The notes beneath the pieces were generated by a model. It was given only the letters and a program-made list of their open reading frames with translations. It searched no databases and was not told the origin of the DNA. Both the position numbers and the translations under genes were made by a program. From Anaerolineae bacterium (GTDB lineage Bacteria > Chloroflexota > Anaerolineae > UBA4142 > SHND01), in the NCBI GenBank assembly GCA_021463195.1, contig JAJTXZ010000008.1, forward strand, positions 37,946-101,945: a stretch of 64,000 nucleotides of DNA, read 5' to 3'. This document shows positions 45,825 through 53,786 of this stretch, piece after piece. Positions within the stretch are counted from its first letter, which is position 1; each line of letters starts with the position of its first letter.

Positions 45825-46361
45825 TTAATGTCGCGACTCTTTTTTCCGCACCAGCCGCGCGTCCAATTCCACCGGAATTAATCGCTCGACGCGCTTGCGC
45901 TCCAAACGATGCTCTTCCAAATATCGTAAAAAGACGCGCACCCGTTCATTCGGCGACAGCGTGCGGTCAAACACCGCATCCACGCCTTGAAACGAATCAT
46001 CCAAAATTTCCACCGCGTCGCCCGCGCGCAACGGCGTCCCCGCTTTGTCCCAATGCTGCTGTTGCGCCAACTGTTCGCGAATGCGCGCCACATCTCTATC
46101 CGGCACCACTACCGGCGCATCGCCAAACATTACGATACTGCGCAAACCCGGCGTGTACACGATACGTCCGATGCCGAACGCTGCCATATCATAATGAACA
46201 AAAACGTAACCGGGAAAAAATGGCTTGACCGCCGGACGGTCGCGGCGCGGCTGCGCGACCGAAATCACCGGCAAGTACGTTTCATGTCCCAAATGTAAAA
46301 GATTCGACGCGAGCTGTCGCTCGGCATGAACTTTGGTATAGAGCAAATACCACTGTAACAT
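45825..46361 (-). CDS. NusG/RfaH-family specialised transcription antiterminator
   Basis: A 178-residue protein. The NGN domain starts MLQWYLLYTKVHAERQLASN, with PFFPGYVFVHYD as its second signature, and the C-terminal KOW-like domain is GTPLRAGDAVEILDDSFQGV onwards. The divergent sequence, absence of a secE/rplK neighbourhood and position at the head of a long polysaccharide array mark it as a specialised paralogue (RfaH/UpxY/LoaP type). Such proteins bind RNA polymerase at the start of one operon and suppress termination along it. It has its own extended -10 promoter and a hairpin leader, and the minus-strand array continues for about 45 kb downstream. Confidence 0.9.
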   Translation of the reverse strand: MLQWYLLYTKVHAERQLASNLLHLGHETYLPVISVAQPRRDRPAVKPFFPGYVFVHYDMAAFGIGRIVYTPGLRSIVMFGDAPVVVPDRDVARIREQLAQQQHWDKAGTPLRAGDAVEILDDSFQGVDAVFDRTLSPNERVRVFLRYLEEHRLERKRVERLIPVELDARLVRKKESRH

Positions 46362-46423
46362 TTTGCGCTTGGGCGTATCACGCCCCCCCCTGCGATTAGC
46401 GTTTCCGACAAATTATTATAGCA
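46362..46423 (-). promoter_or_regulatory. Extended -10 promoter and G8 hairpin leader of the antiterminator gene
   Basis: On the minus strand TGCTATAAT (46423-46415) is a perfect extended -10. No good -35 is visible, since that region overlaps the T-tract of the upstream terminator. The leader of about 48 nt contains eight consecutive G (46390-46383), which merge into a hairpin GGGCGT-GAT-ACGCCC (46371-46385 region). No Shine-Dalgarno is obvious close to the ATG at 46361. Confidence 0.65.
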
Positions 46424-46429
46424 TATCGA

Positions 46430-46457
46430 AAAAAGCCGCCCAAACGCGCGGCTTTTT
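46430..46457 (-). terminator. Intrinsic terminator downstream of transketolase
   Basis: A 10-bp stem AAAAAGCCGC/GCGGCTTTTT with an 8-nt loop, followed on the minus strand by a T run (TTTTTTCG). It ends transcripts entering from the transketolase gene, immediately before the antiterminator promoter. Confidence 0.75.
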
Positions 46458-46468
46458 AAAATAAAACA

Positions 46469-46500
46469 CGCGTCGGAACAATAACGTTTGTTCCGACGCG
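46469..46500. repeat. Perfect 13-bp-stem hairpin
   Basis: CGCGTCGGAACAA and its complement are separated by 6 nt (TAACGT). No T run follows directly. It could be a protein-binding inverted repeat or part of the termination region after transketolase. Confidence 0.7.
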
Positions 46501-46501
46501 C

Positions 46502-46598
46502 CTAGACCAGTTTCCGATTTGATTTAGGGGACAGACCCTTTGGGTTTTCGGAAACCCAAAGGGTCTTTTACCCTAGACCAAACAGGAATTCGCTCTAG
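46502..46598. repeat. Dispersed palindromic repeat, type A (copy 1)
   Basis: An element bounded by CTAGACCAGTTTCCGATTTG and AGGAATTCGCTCTAGA, with a central near-perfect palindrome (46533-46566, arms AGACCCTTTGGGTTTTC, one mismatch). It recurs at 54575-54732 (two degraded cores) and inverted at 58762-58858. Confidence 0.85.
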
Positions 46599-46638
46599 AT
46601 AGAATCACGCGCGCACGCGCTTTATTTGACCCGCATCT

Positions 46639-48690
46639 TTACAAAAGCTGTTTTGCGCGCGCAACCACATTGTCCGCCGTCAAACCGAATTTCTCGAACA
46701 AGACCTGATACGGCGCCGACGCGCCAAAACGCTCGACGCTCAACACAGCGCCCGCGTCGCCGACGTATTTATGCCAGCCCTGCGCGACCCCCGCTTCCAC
46801 CGCGAGCCGCGCGCGGACGGATGGCAATAACACGCTATCCCGATACGCTTGCGGTTGCGCGTCAAACAAGTCCCAACTCGGCATAGACACCACGCGCGCG
46901 TGAATATTTTCCGCCGCCAGTTTTTCGCGCGCCGCGACCGCCAAACTCACTTCCGAGCCGCTCGCGATCAAAATCAAATCAGGTTTGCCGTTCGGCGCGT
47001 CCGCCAGCGTATACGCGCCTTGCCGCAAGCCAGACGCGGATGCCAAACGCGCGCGATCAAACGTCGGCACATTTTGACGCGTCAACACCAACGCCGTCGG
47101 TTTGCGCGTCTGCGTCAACGCCACGCGCCACGCTTCCGCCGTCTCGTTCGCGTCGCACGGACGAATCAGCGACAAATGCGGAATCGCGCGCAGCGCGGCA
47201 AGTTGTTCAACCGGTTGATGCGTCGGACCATCTTCGCCCAACGCAATGCTGTCATGCGTGAATACGAAAATAACCTGCTGCTCCATCAACGCGGCGAGAC
47301 GAATGGCGGGTCGCATGTAATCGCTAAAAATAAAAAAGGTGGCGGTAAAGGGAAGGACGCCGCCGTGCAGCGCCATACCGTTCGCGGCGGCGCCCATCGC
47401 ATGTTCGCGCACGCCAAAATGAATATTGCGCCCGGCGAAACTCCACCCCCCCCCAACCGAGCCTTGCGCGTCGCCGTGCGCGCTCGTCGTCGGCTCAAAA
47501 TCGCCCATACCTTTCAAAGCGGTCATGGTTGAGGGATCGAGGTCAGCCGAGCCGCCAATAAGATTGGGCACATTTTTCGCGATTGCATTCAAAACCTGAC
47601 CGCCCGCGACGCGCGTGGAAATGCCTTTGGCGTCCGCGTTAAATGTCGGAATCGCGGCATCCCAGTCAGCAGGCAATTCGCCGCGCATCACGCTTTCAAA
47701 CTCGCGCGCGAGGTCGGGATACGCGGACGCGTACGCCGCGAATTTTTCATTCCACCCTTTTTCCGCGACGCTGCCTTTGTCCAAAGCCGCGCGAAAATGT
47801 TCCAACGCCTCAGCGGGAATATAAAACGCGGGTTCTTCGGGAAAACCCAAATTCTTTTTCGTCGCCTTGACTTCATCCACCCCGAGCGGCGAACCGTGCG
47901 CTTCAAAAGTATCTTGTTTGTGCGGCGAACCATAACCGATATGCGTACGCACGAGAATTAACGAAGGACGTTCCGTCTCGGCTTGCGCGTTTTCGATGGC
48001 AGCTTGAATCGCCGCGAGATCATTGCCGTCGGCGACGCGCTGCACCTGCCAATCGTACGCTTCGAACCGTTCGCCTACATCTTCAGTAAAGGTGAGATGC
48101 GTTGTGCCGGCGAGCGAAATTTTATTGTCGTCGTACAGATAAATCAGTTTGCCGAGCTTGAGATGACCCGCTAGCGACGCCGCTTCATGCGAAATCCCTT
48201 CCATTAAATCGCCGTCTGTCACGAGCGCGTACGTGAAATGATTGACGATTTCATGCGCGGGACGATTGTAACGCGCGGCGAGATGCGCTTCGGCAATCGC
48301 AAAACCGACCCCGTTCGCAAAACCTTGACCCAACGGGCCAGTCGTCACTTCGACGCCCGCGGTCAGCCCATGTTCGGGATGCCCCGGCGTGAGCGAACCC
48401 CATTGGCGAAAATTTTTGATTTCGTCGAGCGAGAGATCGTATCCGGTGAGGTACAACAAGGCATACAGCAACATCGAACCGTGACCGCCGGATAAAATAA
48501 AACGGTCGCGGTCATACCATTTGGGATGCGCGGGATTGTGTTTAAGCAAGCGCGTCCACAAGACGTACGCCATCGGCGCGGCGCCGAGCGGCAAGCCGGG
48601 ATGTCCGCTATTGGCTTTTTGAATCGCGTCAATCGAAAGCGCGCGGATGGTGTTGATCGAGAGTTGGTCCAATTCAGAAATAGTTGACAT
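46639..48690 (-). CDS. tkt: Transketolase
   Basis: A 683-residue thiamine-diphosphate enzyme moving two-carbon ketol units in the pentose phosphate pathway. The start at 48690 ([19 protein letters not shown]) has AAGGG about 8 nt upstream. Motifs include [51 protein letters not shown], the TDP-binding [13 protein letters not shown], and in the C-terminal half [15 protein letters not shown] and [20 protein letters not shown]. Length is normal. A G9 tract (47446-47454) encodes Gly-Gly-Gly in frame. It may supply sedoheptulose 7-phosphate for heptose-type sugars, but it is probably housekeeping. The leader contains a type B palindromic repeat. Confidence 0.96.
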   Translation of the reverse strand: MSTISELDQLSINTIRALSIDAIQKANSGHPGLPLGAAPMAYVLWTRLLKHNPAHPKWYDRDRFILSGGHGSMLLYALLYLTGYDLSLDEIKNFRQWGSLTPGHPEHGLTAGVEVTTGPLGQGFANGVGFAIAEAHLAARYNRPAHEIVNHFTYALVTDGDLMEGISHEAASLAGHLKLGKLIYLYDDNKISLAGTTHLTFTEDVGERFEAYDWQVQRVADGNDLAAIQAAIENAQAETERPSLILVRTHIGYGSPHKQDTFEAHGSPLGVDEVKATKKNLGFPEEPAFYIPAEALEHFRAALDKGSVAEKGWNEKFAAYASAYPDLAREFESVMRGELPADWDAAIPTFNADAKGISTRVAGGQVLNAIAKNVPNLIGGSADLDPSTMTALKGMGDFEPTTSAHGDAQGSVGGGWSFAGRNIHFGVREHAMGAAANGMALHGGVLPFTATFFIFSDYMRPAIRLAALMEQQVIFVFTHDSIALGEDGPTHQPVEQLAALRAIPHLSLIRPCDANETAEAWRVALTQTRKPTALVLTRQNVPTFDRARLASASGLRQGAYTLADAPNGKPDLILIASGSEVSLAVAAREKLAAENIHARVVSMPSWDLFDAQPQAYRDSVLLPSVRARLAVEAGVAQGWHKYVGDAGAVLSVERFGASAPYQVLFEKFGLTADNVVARAKQLL

Positions 48691-48720
48691 GTCATCACCC
48701 TTTATGAAAATCGAATTTAT

Positions 48721-48801
48721 TTGGACTATCAGACCCTTCGGGTTTTCGAAAACCCGAAGGGTCGTGGCATGACTTTGCAAAACCAAACCTGATGGTCTAT
48801 A
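48721..48801. repeat. Dispersed palindromic repeat, type B (copy 2)
   Basis: A perfect 32-bp palindrome at 48732-48763 (arms GACCCTTCGGGTTTTC), with the same TTGGACTATC left flank and AAACCTGATGGTCTATAG right flank as the copy at 37982-38072. It lies in the 5' leader region of transketolase. Confidence 0.85.
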
Positions 48802-48862
48802 GATATATTATACTTGATTCCACGCTTCGCGGAACGAACACCGCATCGCGCGCGCGATGGCG

Positions 48863-48891
48863 TTGCGGCAGATACCGCGCGCGGCTATAAT
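48863..48891 (+). promoter_or_regulatory. Promoter for a probably leaderless transcript of the kinase gene
   Basis: TTGCGG (48863-48868), a 17-bp spacer and a perfect TATAAT (48886-48891), followed after only 9 nt by the ATG at 48901. No Shine-Dalgarno is present, so transcription would start at or just before the start codon. Confidence 0.65.
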
Positions 48892-48900
48892 CACCCTGCC

Positions 48901-49809
48901 ATGTCCACTGACCTTGCCTCCATTCTCCAACGCGTTCCCGCGTGTCACAACCGCGCCGACATCAAAACGACATTTCTCTCCGGCGGCATCACAAATCAAA
49001 ATTATCGCGTGGACATTGGTAATGATACATTTGTTTTGCGCATCGGCGGCGCGAAAACAGAATTGCTCGGGATTGACCGCGCGAGTGAATACGCGGCGAC
49101 GCAAGCGGCGGCGAAAATTGGGATTGCGCCAGAGGTCGTGGATTTTGTTTTGCCCGAAGGATATTTGCTTGCGCGTTTTATTCGCGGGCGCGAAATTCCG
49201 TTAGACGAGATGCGAGAAACGCGGACGCTACGCGAGGTTGCGCAGACATTGAAAAAAATCCACGCGCTCGCGCCAATTCGCGCGACGTTCTCGCCCTTTC
49301 AGATGGTGCGCGACTATGATAGACTCGCGCGCGAACATGGTGTAAAAAATTTTCCCGAAAATTACGCGTGGCTGCGCGAACGGATGGACGAAATTGAAAT
49401 GGCATTTGCGCGTCAAACTATCACGCCCGCGCTTTGTCACAACGATTTGCTCAACGGCAATTTTTTGCGCGACGACAACAATCAGATTCGGATTCTCGAT
49501 TGGGAGTATGCGGGCATGGGCGATTTGTTTTTCGACCTCGCCAATTTTTCCGCGCATCACGAATTGAACGACGCACAAATCTTGGAATTGCTCGGCGCGT
49601 ATTTTGACAATCCGCTGCCCAAACATTTCGCGCGTTTGAAATTGATGCAGTGTATGTCCGATTTCCGCGAAGCGCTGTGGGGCGTCTTGCAGCAAGGCAT
49701 CAGCGAACTCGATTTCGATTTTACCGGCTACGCCAATCAATTCTTTGAAAAATTGACTGCGCGTTTCAAGGATGCGCGATATACGGAATGGATTGAGTTG
49801 GTGCGATAG
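48901..49809 (+). CDS. Choline/ethanolamine kinase-like phosphotransferase (APH fold)
   Basis: A 302-residue protein of the aminoglycoside phosphotransferase/choline kinase superfamily. FLSGGITNQNYRV (25-37) is the nucleotide loop of LicA-like choline kinases, LCHNDLLNGNFL (178-189) is the Brenner catalytic motif with Asp182, and ILDWEYAGMGDLFFDLAN (198-215) holds the metal-binding Asp200. The start at 48901 is supported by the promoter directly upstream and by LicA-like length. The open frame extends 29 codons further upstream, but through the promoter. The gene ends in an octamer repeat that overlaps its stop. The neighbour is a dimethylglycine dehydrogenase-like gene, which fits choline metabolism. 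Confidence 0.87.
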   Translation: MSTDLASILQRVPACHNRADIKTTFLSGGITNQNYRVDIGNDTFVLRIGGAKTELLGIDRASEYAATQAAAKIGIAPEVVDFVLPEGYLLARFIRGREIPLDEMRETRTLREVAQTLKKIHALAPIRATFSPFQMVRDYDRLAREHGVKNFPENYAWLRERMDEIEMAFARQTITPALCHNDLLNGNFLRDDNNQIRILDWEYAGMGDLFFDLANFSAHHELNDAQILELLGAYFDNPLPKHFARLKLMQCMSDFREALWGVLQQGISELDFDFTGYANQFFEKLTARFKDARYTEWIELVR

Positions 49810-49858
49810 TGCGGTAGTGCGATGGTGCGATGGTGCGGTAGTGCGATGGTGCGATGGT
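49801..49858. repeat. Octamer tandem repeat TGCGATGG/TGCGGTAG
   Basis: About seven direct 8-bp units start inside the last codons of the kinase gene, whose TAG stop (49807-49809) is part of a unit. It belongs to the same compositional class as the CAATCACC arrays but is a different sequence. Confidence 0.9.
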
Positions 49859-49861
49859 GAA

Positions 49862-50055
49862 TGACAATTCGAGAATCGAAAATCGAAATTTGAAATTTGA
49901 AATTCTAATTTCAAGAATCCTGAATCCTCAATCACCCAATCTCCCAATCACCCAATCACCCAATCACCCAATCACCCAATCTCCCAATCTCCCAATCTCC
50001 CAATCTCCCAATCTCCCAATCTCCCAATCACCCAATCACCCAATCTCTAATCTTC
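49862..50055. repeat. Long octamer array (CAATCACC/CAATCTCC) filling the intergenic gap
   Basis: After short GAAATTTGAAATT-like runs, about fifteen direct 8-bp units alternate between CAATCACC and CAATCTCC from about 49928 to 50055, ending 10 bp before the ATG at 50065. There is no CRISPR-like spacer structure. The array replaces any obvious Shine-Dalgarno for the next gene. Confidence 0.92.
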
Positions 50056-50064
50056 AATCACCTT

Positions 50065-52539
50065 ATGACTAAATTACCTTCTCATGCTCAAACCGTCATC
50101 ATCGGCGGCGGTGTCGGCGGCGCAAGCATCGCGTATCATCTGACCAAAATGGGCTGGCGCGATGTCGTCGTGTTGGAACGCAGCGAACTCACAAGCGGCT
50201 CGACCTTTCATTCGGCAGGGCTCGTCGGACAACTGCGAACATCAAGCAATTTAACCAAGATGATTCGGTACAGCACGGACTTGTATCGCAAGTTAAAAGA
50301 TGAAACAGAGATTGACCCCGGCTGGCGCGAGGTTGGAAGTCTGCGGCTTGCGTCGTCGCCCGCGCGCTTGGAAGAATTGAAACATCTCGTCGCCGTGTCG
50401 CGTTCGTTCGGTTTGCCGTTGGAATTGATTAGCGCGGACGACGCGCAAAAATTATTTCCGATAATGACGACGGACGGCGTCGAGGGCGCGGTCTATTTGC
50501 CGACGGACGGTTACATTGACCCGACCGGTTTGACGATGGCGCTTGTCGCGGGCGCAAAAGCGCGCGGCGCAAAGTTTTTCACACACACGCGCGTTCAATC
50601 CATCACCTTAAAGAATTCGCGCGTTCATTCCGTCGTCACCGACAAAGGAATCATCGAAACCGAAATCGTCGTCAACGCGGCGGGACAGTGGGCGGGCGAA
50701 ATTGGACGCATGGTTGGTTTGAATTTTCCAATCATTTCGATGGCGCATTTGTATCTCATCACCAAGCCGATGGGGATTACCCAAACCTTGCCCCGAGGAA
50801 CGAGGGGGCTGCCGACAATGCGCGACCCCGATTTGTTGGTGTATTTCCGCGAAGAAGTTGGCGGACTCATTATGGGCGGTTACGAACGCGAACCCGCCGC
50901 GTGGGCGCTCGACGGGATTCCGCAAGATTTTAATGGCAAACTTTTGCCGCCCGATTGGGAACGCTTTGCGCCGTTGATGGAAAACGCGATCAGACGCGTT
51001 CCCGCCATCGAAAACGCGCAAGTGAATTTGTTATTGAACGGTCCCGAAGGATTCACGCCCGACGCGGAATATCTGTTGGGTCCGACGACGGTGCAAGGGT
51101 TTTGGATTGCCGCCGCGTTTTGCGCGCACGGTCTCGCGGGCGCGGGCGGCATCGGCAAGGCGATGGCGGAATGGATTATCGAGGGGCATCCCGAATGGGA
51201 TTTGTGGCGGCTCGATCATCGCCGTTTCGGCGCGAATTACGCGAGTCAAAAATATATTCTCGCGCGCGCCATTGAAACGTACAGCGAATATTACGACATT
51301 CATTATCCGAACAAAGAACGCGCCTCCGCGCGCCCATTGCGCATCTCGCCCGCGTACGCGCGGTTGCAAGAACTCGGCGCGGTGTTTGGCGAAAAGACGG
51401 GATGGGAAAGACCGAATTGGTTTGAAAAAAACAAGAGACTAGAGATTAGAGATTCCAGTCTCCAATCTCCAATCTCCAATCTCCAATTTCGCGGTTGGAC
51501 AAAACATCATTGGTCTCCCAACATCGGCGTCGAACATCTCGCCACGCGCGAGCGCGCGGGATTGTTTGATGAAACGTCGTTCAGTAAAATTTTTGCGCGC
51601 GGCCCGCGCGCGTTGGAAACGCTACAATATCTTTGCGCGAACGAAATGGACAAACCGCTTGGGAGCGTGACGTACACGCAAATGTTAAATCCGCGCGGCG
51701 GCATCGAATGTGATTGCACAATTACGCGACTCGCGCGCGACCATTTTCAAATCATCACCGGCACCGCGTTCGGCGCGCATGATTTGCAGCATATCCAAAC
51801 GCATGCGCCGAATGATGGAATTTTGATTGAGGATGTCACTTCGCAATTCGCGTGTTTCGGTTTGTGGGGCCCGCGCGCGCGTGATATTTTGGCGCGTGTC
51901 ACCAAAGCGAATGTGGCAAATGCCGCGTTTCCGTACATGACCGCGCAGAGACTAGAGCTTGGAGATTGTCCCGTGTTGGCGCTGCGCGTCACGTATGTTG
52001 GCGAATTGGGTTGGGAATTTTATACGCCAATGGAATATGGGCGCGCGTTGTGGGATACATTGTGGGACGCGGGACAAGAATTTGGAATGATCGCGGGCGG
52101 CTATCGCGCGATTGAATCTTTGCGCGTCGAAAAGGGTTATCGCTATTGGAGCGGTGACATCGGTCCCGATTACACGCCGTATGAAGCGGGACTTGGGTTC
52201 GCAGTAAAATTGAACAAGGGGAATTTTATTGGACGCGATGCGTTGGTGCAACAAAAAGAAAACGGCATCGCGAAAAAATTGTGTTGTATCACGATGGATG
52301 ATGCCACCGCGATTGCGATTGGGAACGAACCCGTTCGTCACAATGACCGCGTGGTGGGATGGATTACAACGGCGAGTTATGGCTATTCCGTACAGCAGAG
52401 CATAGCGTACACGTACCTGCCGATAGCGCTTGCAAAAATTGGCACGCGGCTCGATGTGGAAATGTTGGGCGAACGCATCGGCGCGGTGGTCGCCCAAGAC
52501 CCGCAGTGGGACCCGCAAGGGGAACGCATCAAGGCATAA
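50065..52539 (+). CDS. FAD-dependent dimethylglycine/sarcosine dehydrogenase-like protein with GcvT domain
   Basis: An 824-residue fusion. Residues 1-390 are a DAO-type FAD oxidoreductase (VIIGGGVGGASIAYHLTKMG, then SGSTFHSAGLVGQLR). Residues 480-820 are an aminomethyltransferase (GcvT)-like tetrahydrofolate domain (RAGLFDETSFSKI, TYVGELGWEFY, GYRAIESLRVEKGYRYW). This is the architecture of dimethylglycine and sarcosine dehydrogenases, which demethylate N-methyl glycines and pass the C1 unit to folate. Residues 458-475 are encoded by a 54-bp insertion of the CAATCTCC repeat family, in frame in the interdomain linker. No clear Shine-Dalgarno is seen. Substrate not determined. Confidence 0.9.
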   Translation: MTKLPSHAQTVIIGGGVGGASIAYHLTKMGWRDVVVLERSELTSGSTFHSAGLVGQLRTSSNLTKMIRYSTDLYRKLKDETEIDPGWREVGSLRLASSPARLEELKHLVAVSRSFGLPLELISADDAQKLFPIMTTDGVEGAVYLPTDGYIDPTGLTMALVAGAKARGAKFFTHTRVQSITLKNSRVHSVVTDKGIIETEIVVNAAGQWAGEIGRMVGLNFPIISMAHLYLITKPMGITQTLPRGTRGLPTMRDPDLLVYFREEVGGLIMGGYEREPAAWALDGIPQDFNGKLLPPDWERFAPLMENAIRRVPAIENAQVNLLLNGPEGFTPDAEYLLGPTTVQGFWIAAAFCAHGLAGAGGIGKAMAEWIIEGHPEWDLWRLDHRRFGANYASQKYILARAIETYSEYYDIHYPNKERASARPLRISPAYARLQELGAVFGEKTGWERPNWFEKNKRLEIRDSSLQSPISNLQFRGWTKHHWSPNIGVEHLATRERAGLFDETSFSKIFARGPRALETLQYLCANEMDKPLGSVTYTQMLNPRGGIECDCTITRLARDHFQIITGTAFGAHDLQHIQTHAPNDGILIEDVTSQFACFGLWGPRARDILARVTKANVANAAFPYMTAQRLELGDCPVLALRVTYVGELGWEFYTPMEYGRALWDTLWDAGQEFGMIAGGYRAIESLRVEKGYRYWSGDIGPDYTPYEAGLGFAVKLNKGNFIGRDALVQQKENGIAKKLCCITMDDATAIAIGNEPVRHNDRVVGWITTASYGYSVQQSIAYTYLPIALAKIGTRLDVEMLGERIGAVVAQDPQWDPQGERIKA
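51436..51490 (+). repeat. Octamer-type repeat inserted in frame in the dehydrogenase gene
   Basis: GACTAGAGATTAGAGATTCC is followed by four TCTCCAA-type units. The insertion is a multiple of three and encodes about 18 residues (RLEIRDSS then LQSPISNLQ) between the FAD and GcvT domains. Confidence 0.8.
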
Positions 52540-52544
52540 ACAAA

Positions 52545-52585
52545 AGACGCGCCGCTTTTTTTCACGCGGCGCGTCTAATTTTTTT
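52545..52585 (+). terminator. Intrinsic terminator (bidirectional) between convergent genes
   Basis: An 11-bp stem AGACGCGCCGC/GCGGCGCGTCT with a 10-nt loop, followed by AATTTTTTTT on the plus strand. On the minus strand it is followed by TTTTG, so it can serve both converging genes. Confidence 0.9.
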
Positions 52586-52597
52586 TAAAACTATCGC

Positions 52598-53113
52598 TCA
52601 ATTCAATTTTGGGTCAACGGGCGCTTGGACATTCAAAAAGCCCAACGCGCGCCACAAATGACGCATGAGGCGATGTCCGAAATCAGGTTTGAGAAATTGA
52701 TTGGGGCACGTGCCGGGAATGACGTGTATGCCATTGGCGCGGCATTTTTCCACCGCCGCTTGCGAGACGCTAGTCATCGTCGCGCCAAGGCCGGGCTTGA
52801 CGCCCATCATACAGTGCATCCACACATGCTTGATCCCGAGGGCAACGCATTGCTGCGCGATCTGGTCGGTCACTTGCGGATTCGCCAAAATAAAAACCGC
52901 GTCCGGCGTTTCCGGAAGCGCCATTAAATCTGGATAACAGGGCGCGCCTTCAAAGTGCGTCAAACGCGGATTCACCGCGCTCACTTGATAACCCGCCGTT
53001 TGAAATTTGCGGTACGCCATATTGCAGCCGGTTTCGCGTCGGTCTGAAACGCCCACCACCGCGATTTTTCGCTGCGCCAAAAATTCCGCCACCAAAGGGT
53101 CTATTTTCGCCAT
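52598..53113 (-). CDS. CoA-binding domain protein (YccU-like)
   Basis: A 171-residue Rossmann-like protein. The start at 53113 (MAKIDPLVAEFL) has AAAGGAG 5 nt upstream. RKIAVVGVSDRRETGCNMAY is the CoA-binding GxS/T loop, and VSAVNPRLTHFEGAPCYPDL and ALPETPDAVFILANPQVTDQ match the single-domain CoA_binding_2 family. The cellular role of these proteins is poorly known; they bind CoA or related nucleotides in the cytoplasm. It is convergent with the dehydrogenase gene across a shared terminator. Confidence 0.9.
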   Translation of the reverse strand: MAKIDPLVAEFLAQRKIAVVGVSDRRETGCNMAYRKFQTAGYQVSAVNPRLTHFEGAPCYPDLMALPETPDAVFILANPQVTDQIAQQCVALGIKHVWMHCMMGVKPGLGATMTSVSQAAVEKCRANGIHVIPGTCPNQFLKPDFGHRLMRHLWRALGFLNVQAPVDPKLN

Positions 53114-53456
53114 AACGCTCCTTTCGTCGCGCGGCAAGCCGACGCGCCGCGCGCTCCAATAAAAAAATTATTCGCGCCCTTGGTCCGAACACGGTATCCG
53201 ACACGTCCAAGACGCGTTACACCTTGACAGGGCAAATTTCCGCGCGCGGTTCAGCGTCGCACACTGGCGCGCGAAAGATCCGCGGGACCGTTGCGTGTTT
53301 TTGTTGGCTCGTCTTGGGTTTATCCGCAAATTGACGCAATAAACGATTTCTAAACGATCCTTTGATATAAAGATTGCGCAACGGACGAGAATACGTTTTC
53401 CGTTTTAATCCTTTCATGCTAAATGGCATGAGCATTCAACATTGGAGGCACACACA
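53114..53456. other. Divergent intergenic region, no gene seen
   Basis: A 343-bp gap between divergent starts. It must hold promoters in both directions. TTGACG (53331) and TATAAA (53366) occur, but their spacing (29 bp) is wrong. GGAGG (53444-53448) is the ribosome-binding site for the DUF350 gene. A 72-codon frame on the minus strand shows no recognisable protein. Confidence 0.6.
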
Positions 53457-53735
53457 ATGGGTATTTTCTTGCAAGGCGGACTGCCGCCGCTCCCCGGCGC
53501 CGGACCCGATTTTGGCTCGATCGCGCTCAACATGTTATTCGCGATTTTATGGGCGATTGTCGCAGCCATTGGTTTTGCGGTCGCCATTTCAGTCGCGTTT
53601 TTCGTATTGAACAAGTTGACGCCCGGCTTGAATGAGTGGGACGAATTGAAAAAGGGCAATATGGCGGTCGCGCTGCTCTGGGGCGCTTTTACGCTCGCCG
53701 TCGCCATCGTCTTGTTTGTCGTGTTGAATAAATAA
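53457..53735 (+). CDS. Small DUF350-family membrane protein
   Basis: A 92-residue protein with two or three membrane helices (FGSIALNMLFAILWAIVAAI, AFFVLNKLTPG, NMAVALLWGAFTLAVAIVLF). The start at 53457 has a strong GGAGG 8 nt upstream; an in-frame ATG 5 codons earlier would place the ribosome-binding site inside the coding region. The motif LNEWDELKKGNMAVALLWGA is the DUF350 signature (E.L.KGN.A.A). DUF350 proteins accompany several membrane or stress-related operons; function is unknown. It is 51 bp upstream of the secreted protein gene and probably co-transcribed. Confidence 0.88.
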   Translation: MGIFLQGGLPPLPGAGPDFGSIALNMLFAILWAIVAAIGFAVAISVAFFVLNKLTPGLNEWDELKKGNMAVALLWGAFTLAVAIVLFVVLNK

Positions 53736-53786
53736 AGACGCTCGTCGCGTTGTCACAGGCGCGACGAACGAAAACAGGAGCCCCAT

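Noticed and set aside
47446..47454. C9 run in transketolase as a frameshift or sequencing error
   Set aside because: The reading frame continues intact on both sides and encodes the expected Gly-rich segment, so no error is needed.
48814..48900. Longer start for the choline-kinase-like gene
   Set aside because: It would place the TTGCGG/TATAAT promoter inside the coding region, and the extra 29 residues are Arg/Ala-rich without homology to LicA.
49928..50055. Regular direct repeats resembling a CRISPR array
   Set aside because: The units are 8 bp and contiguous, without spacers of 25-40 bp, and there are no cas genes. It is a microsatellite-type array.
53217..53435. A 72-codon minus-strand frame in the divergent gap
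   Set aside because: No ribosome-binding site, basic and random-looking composition, and no recognisable domain.
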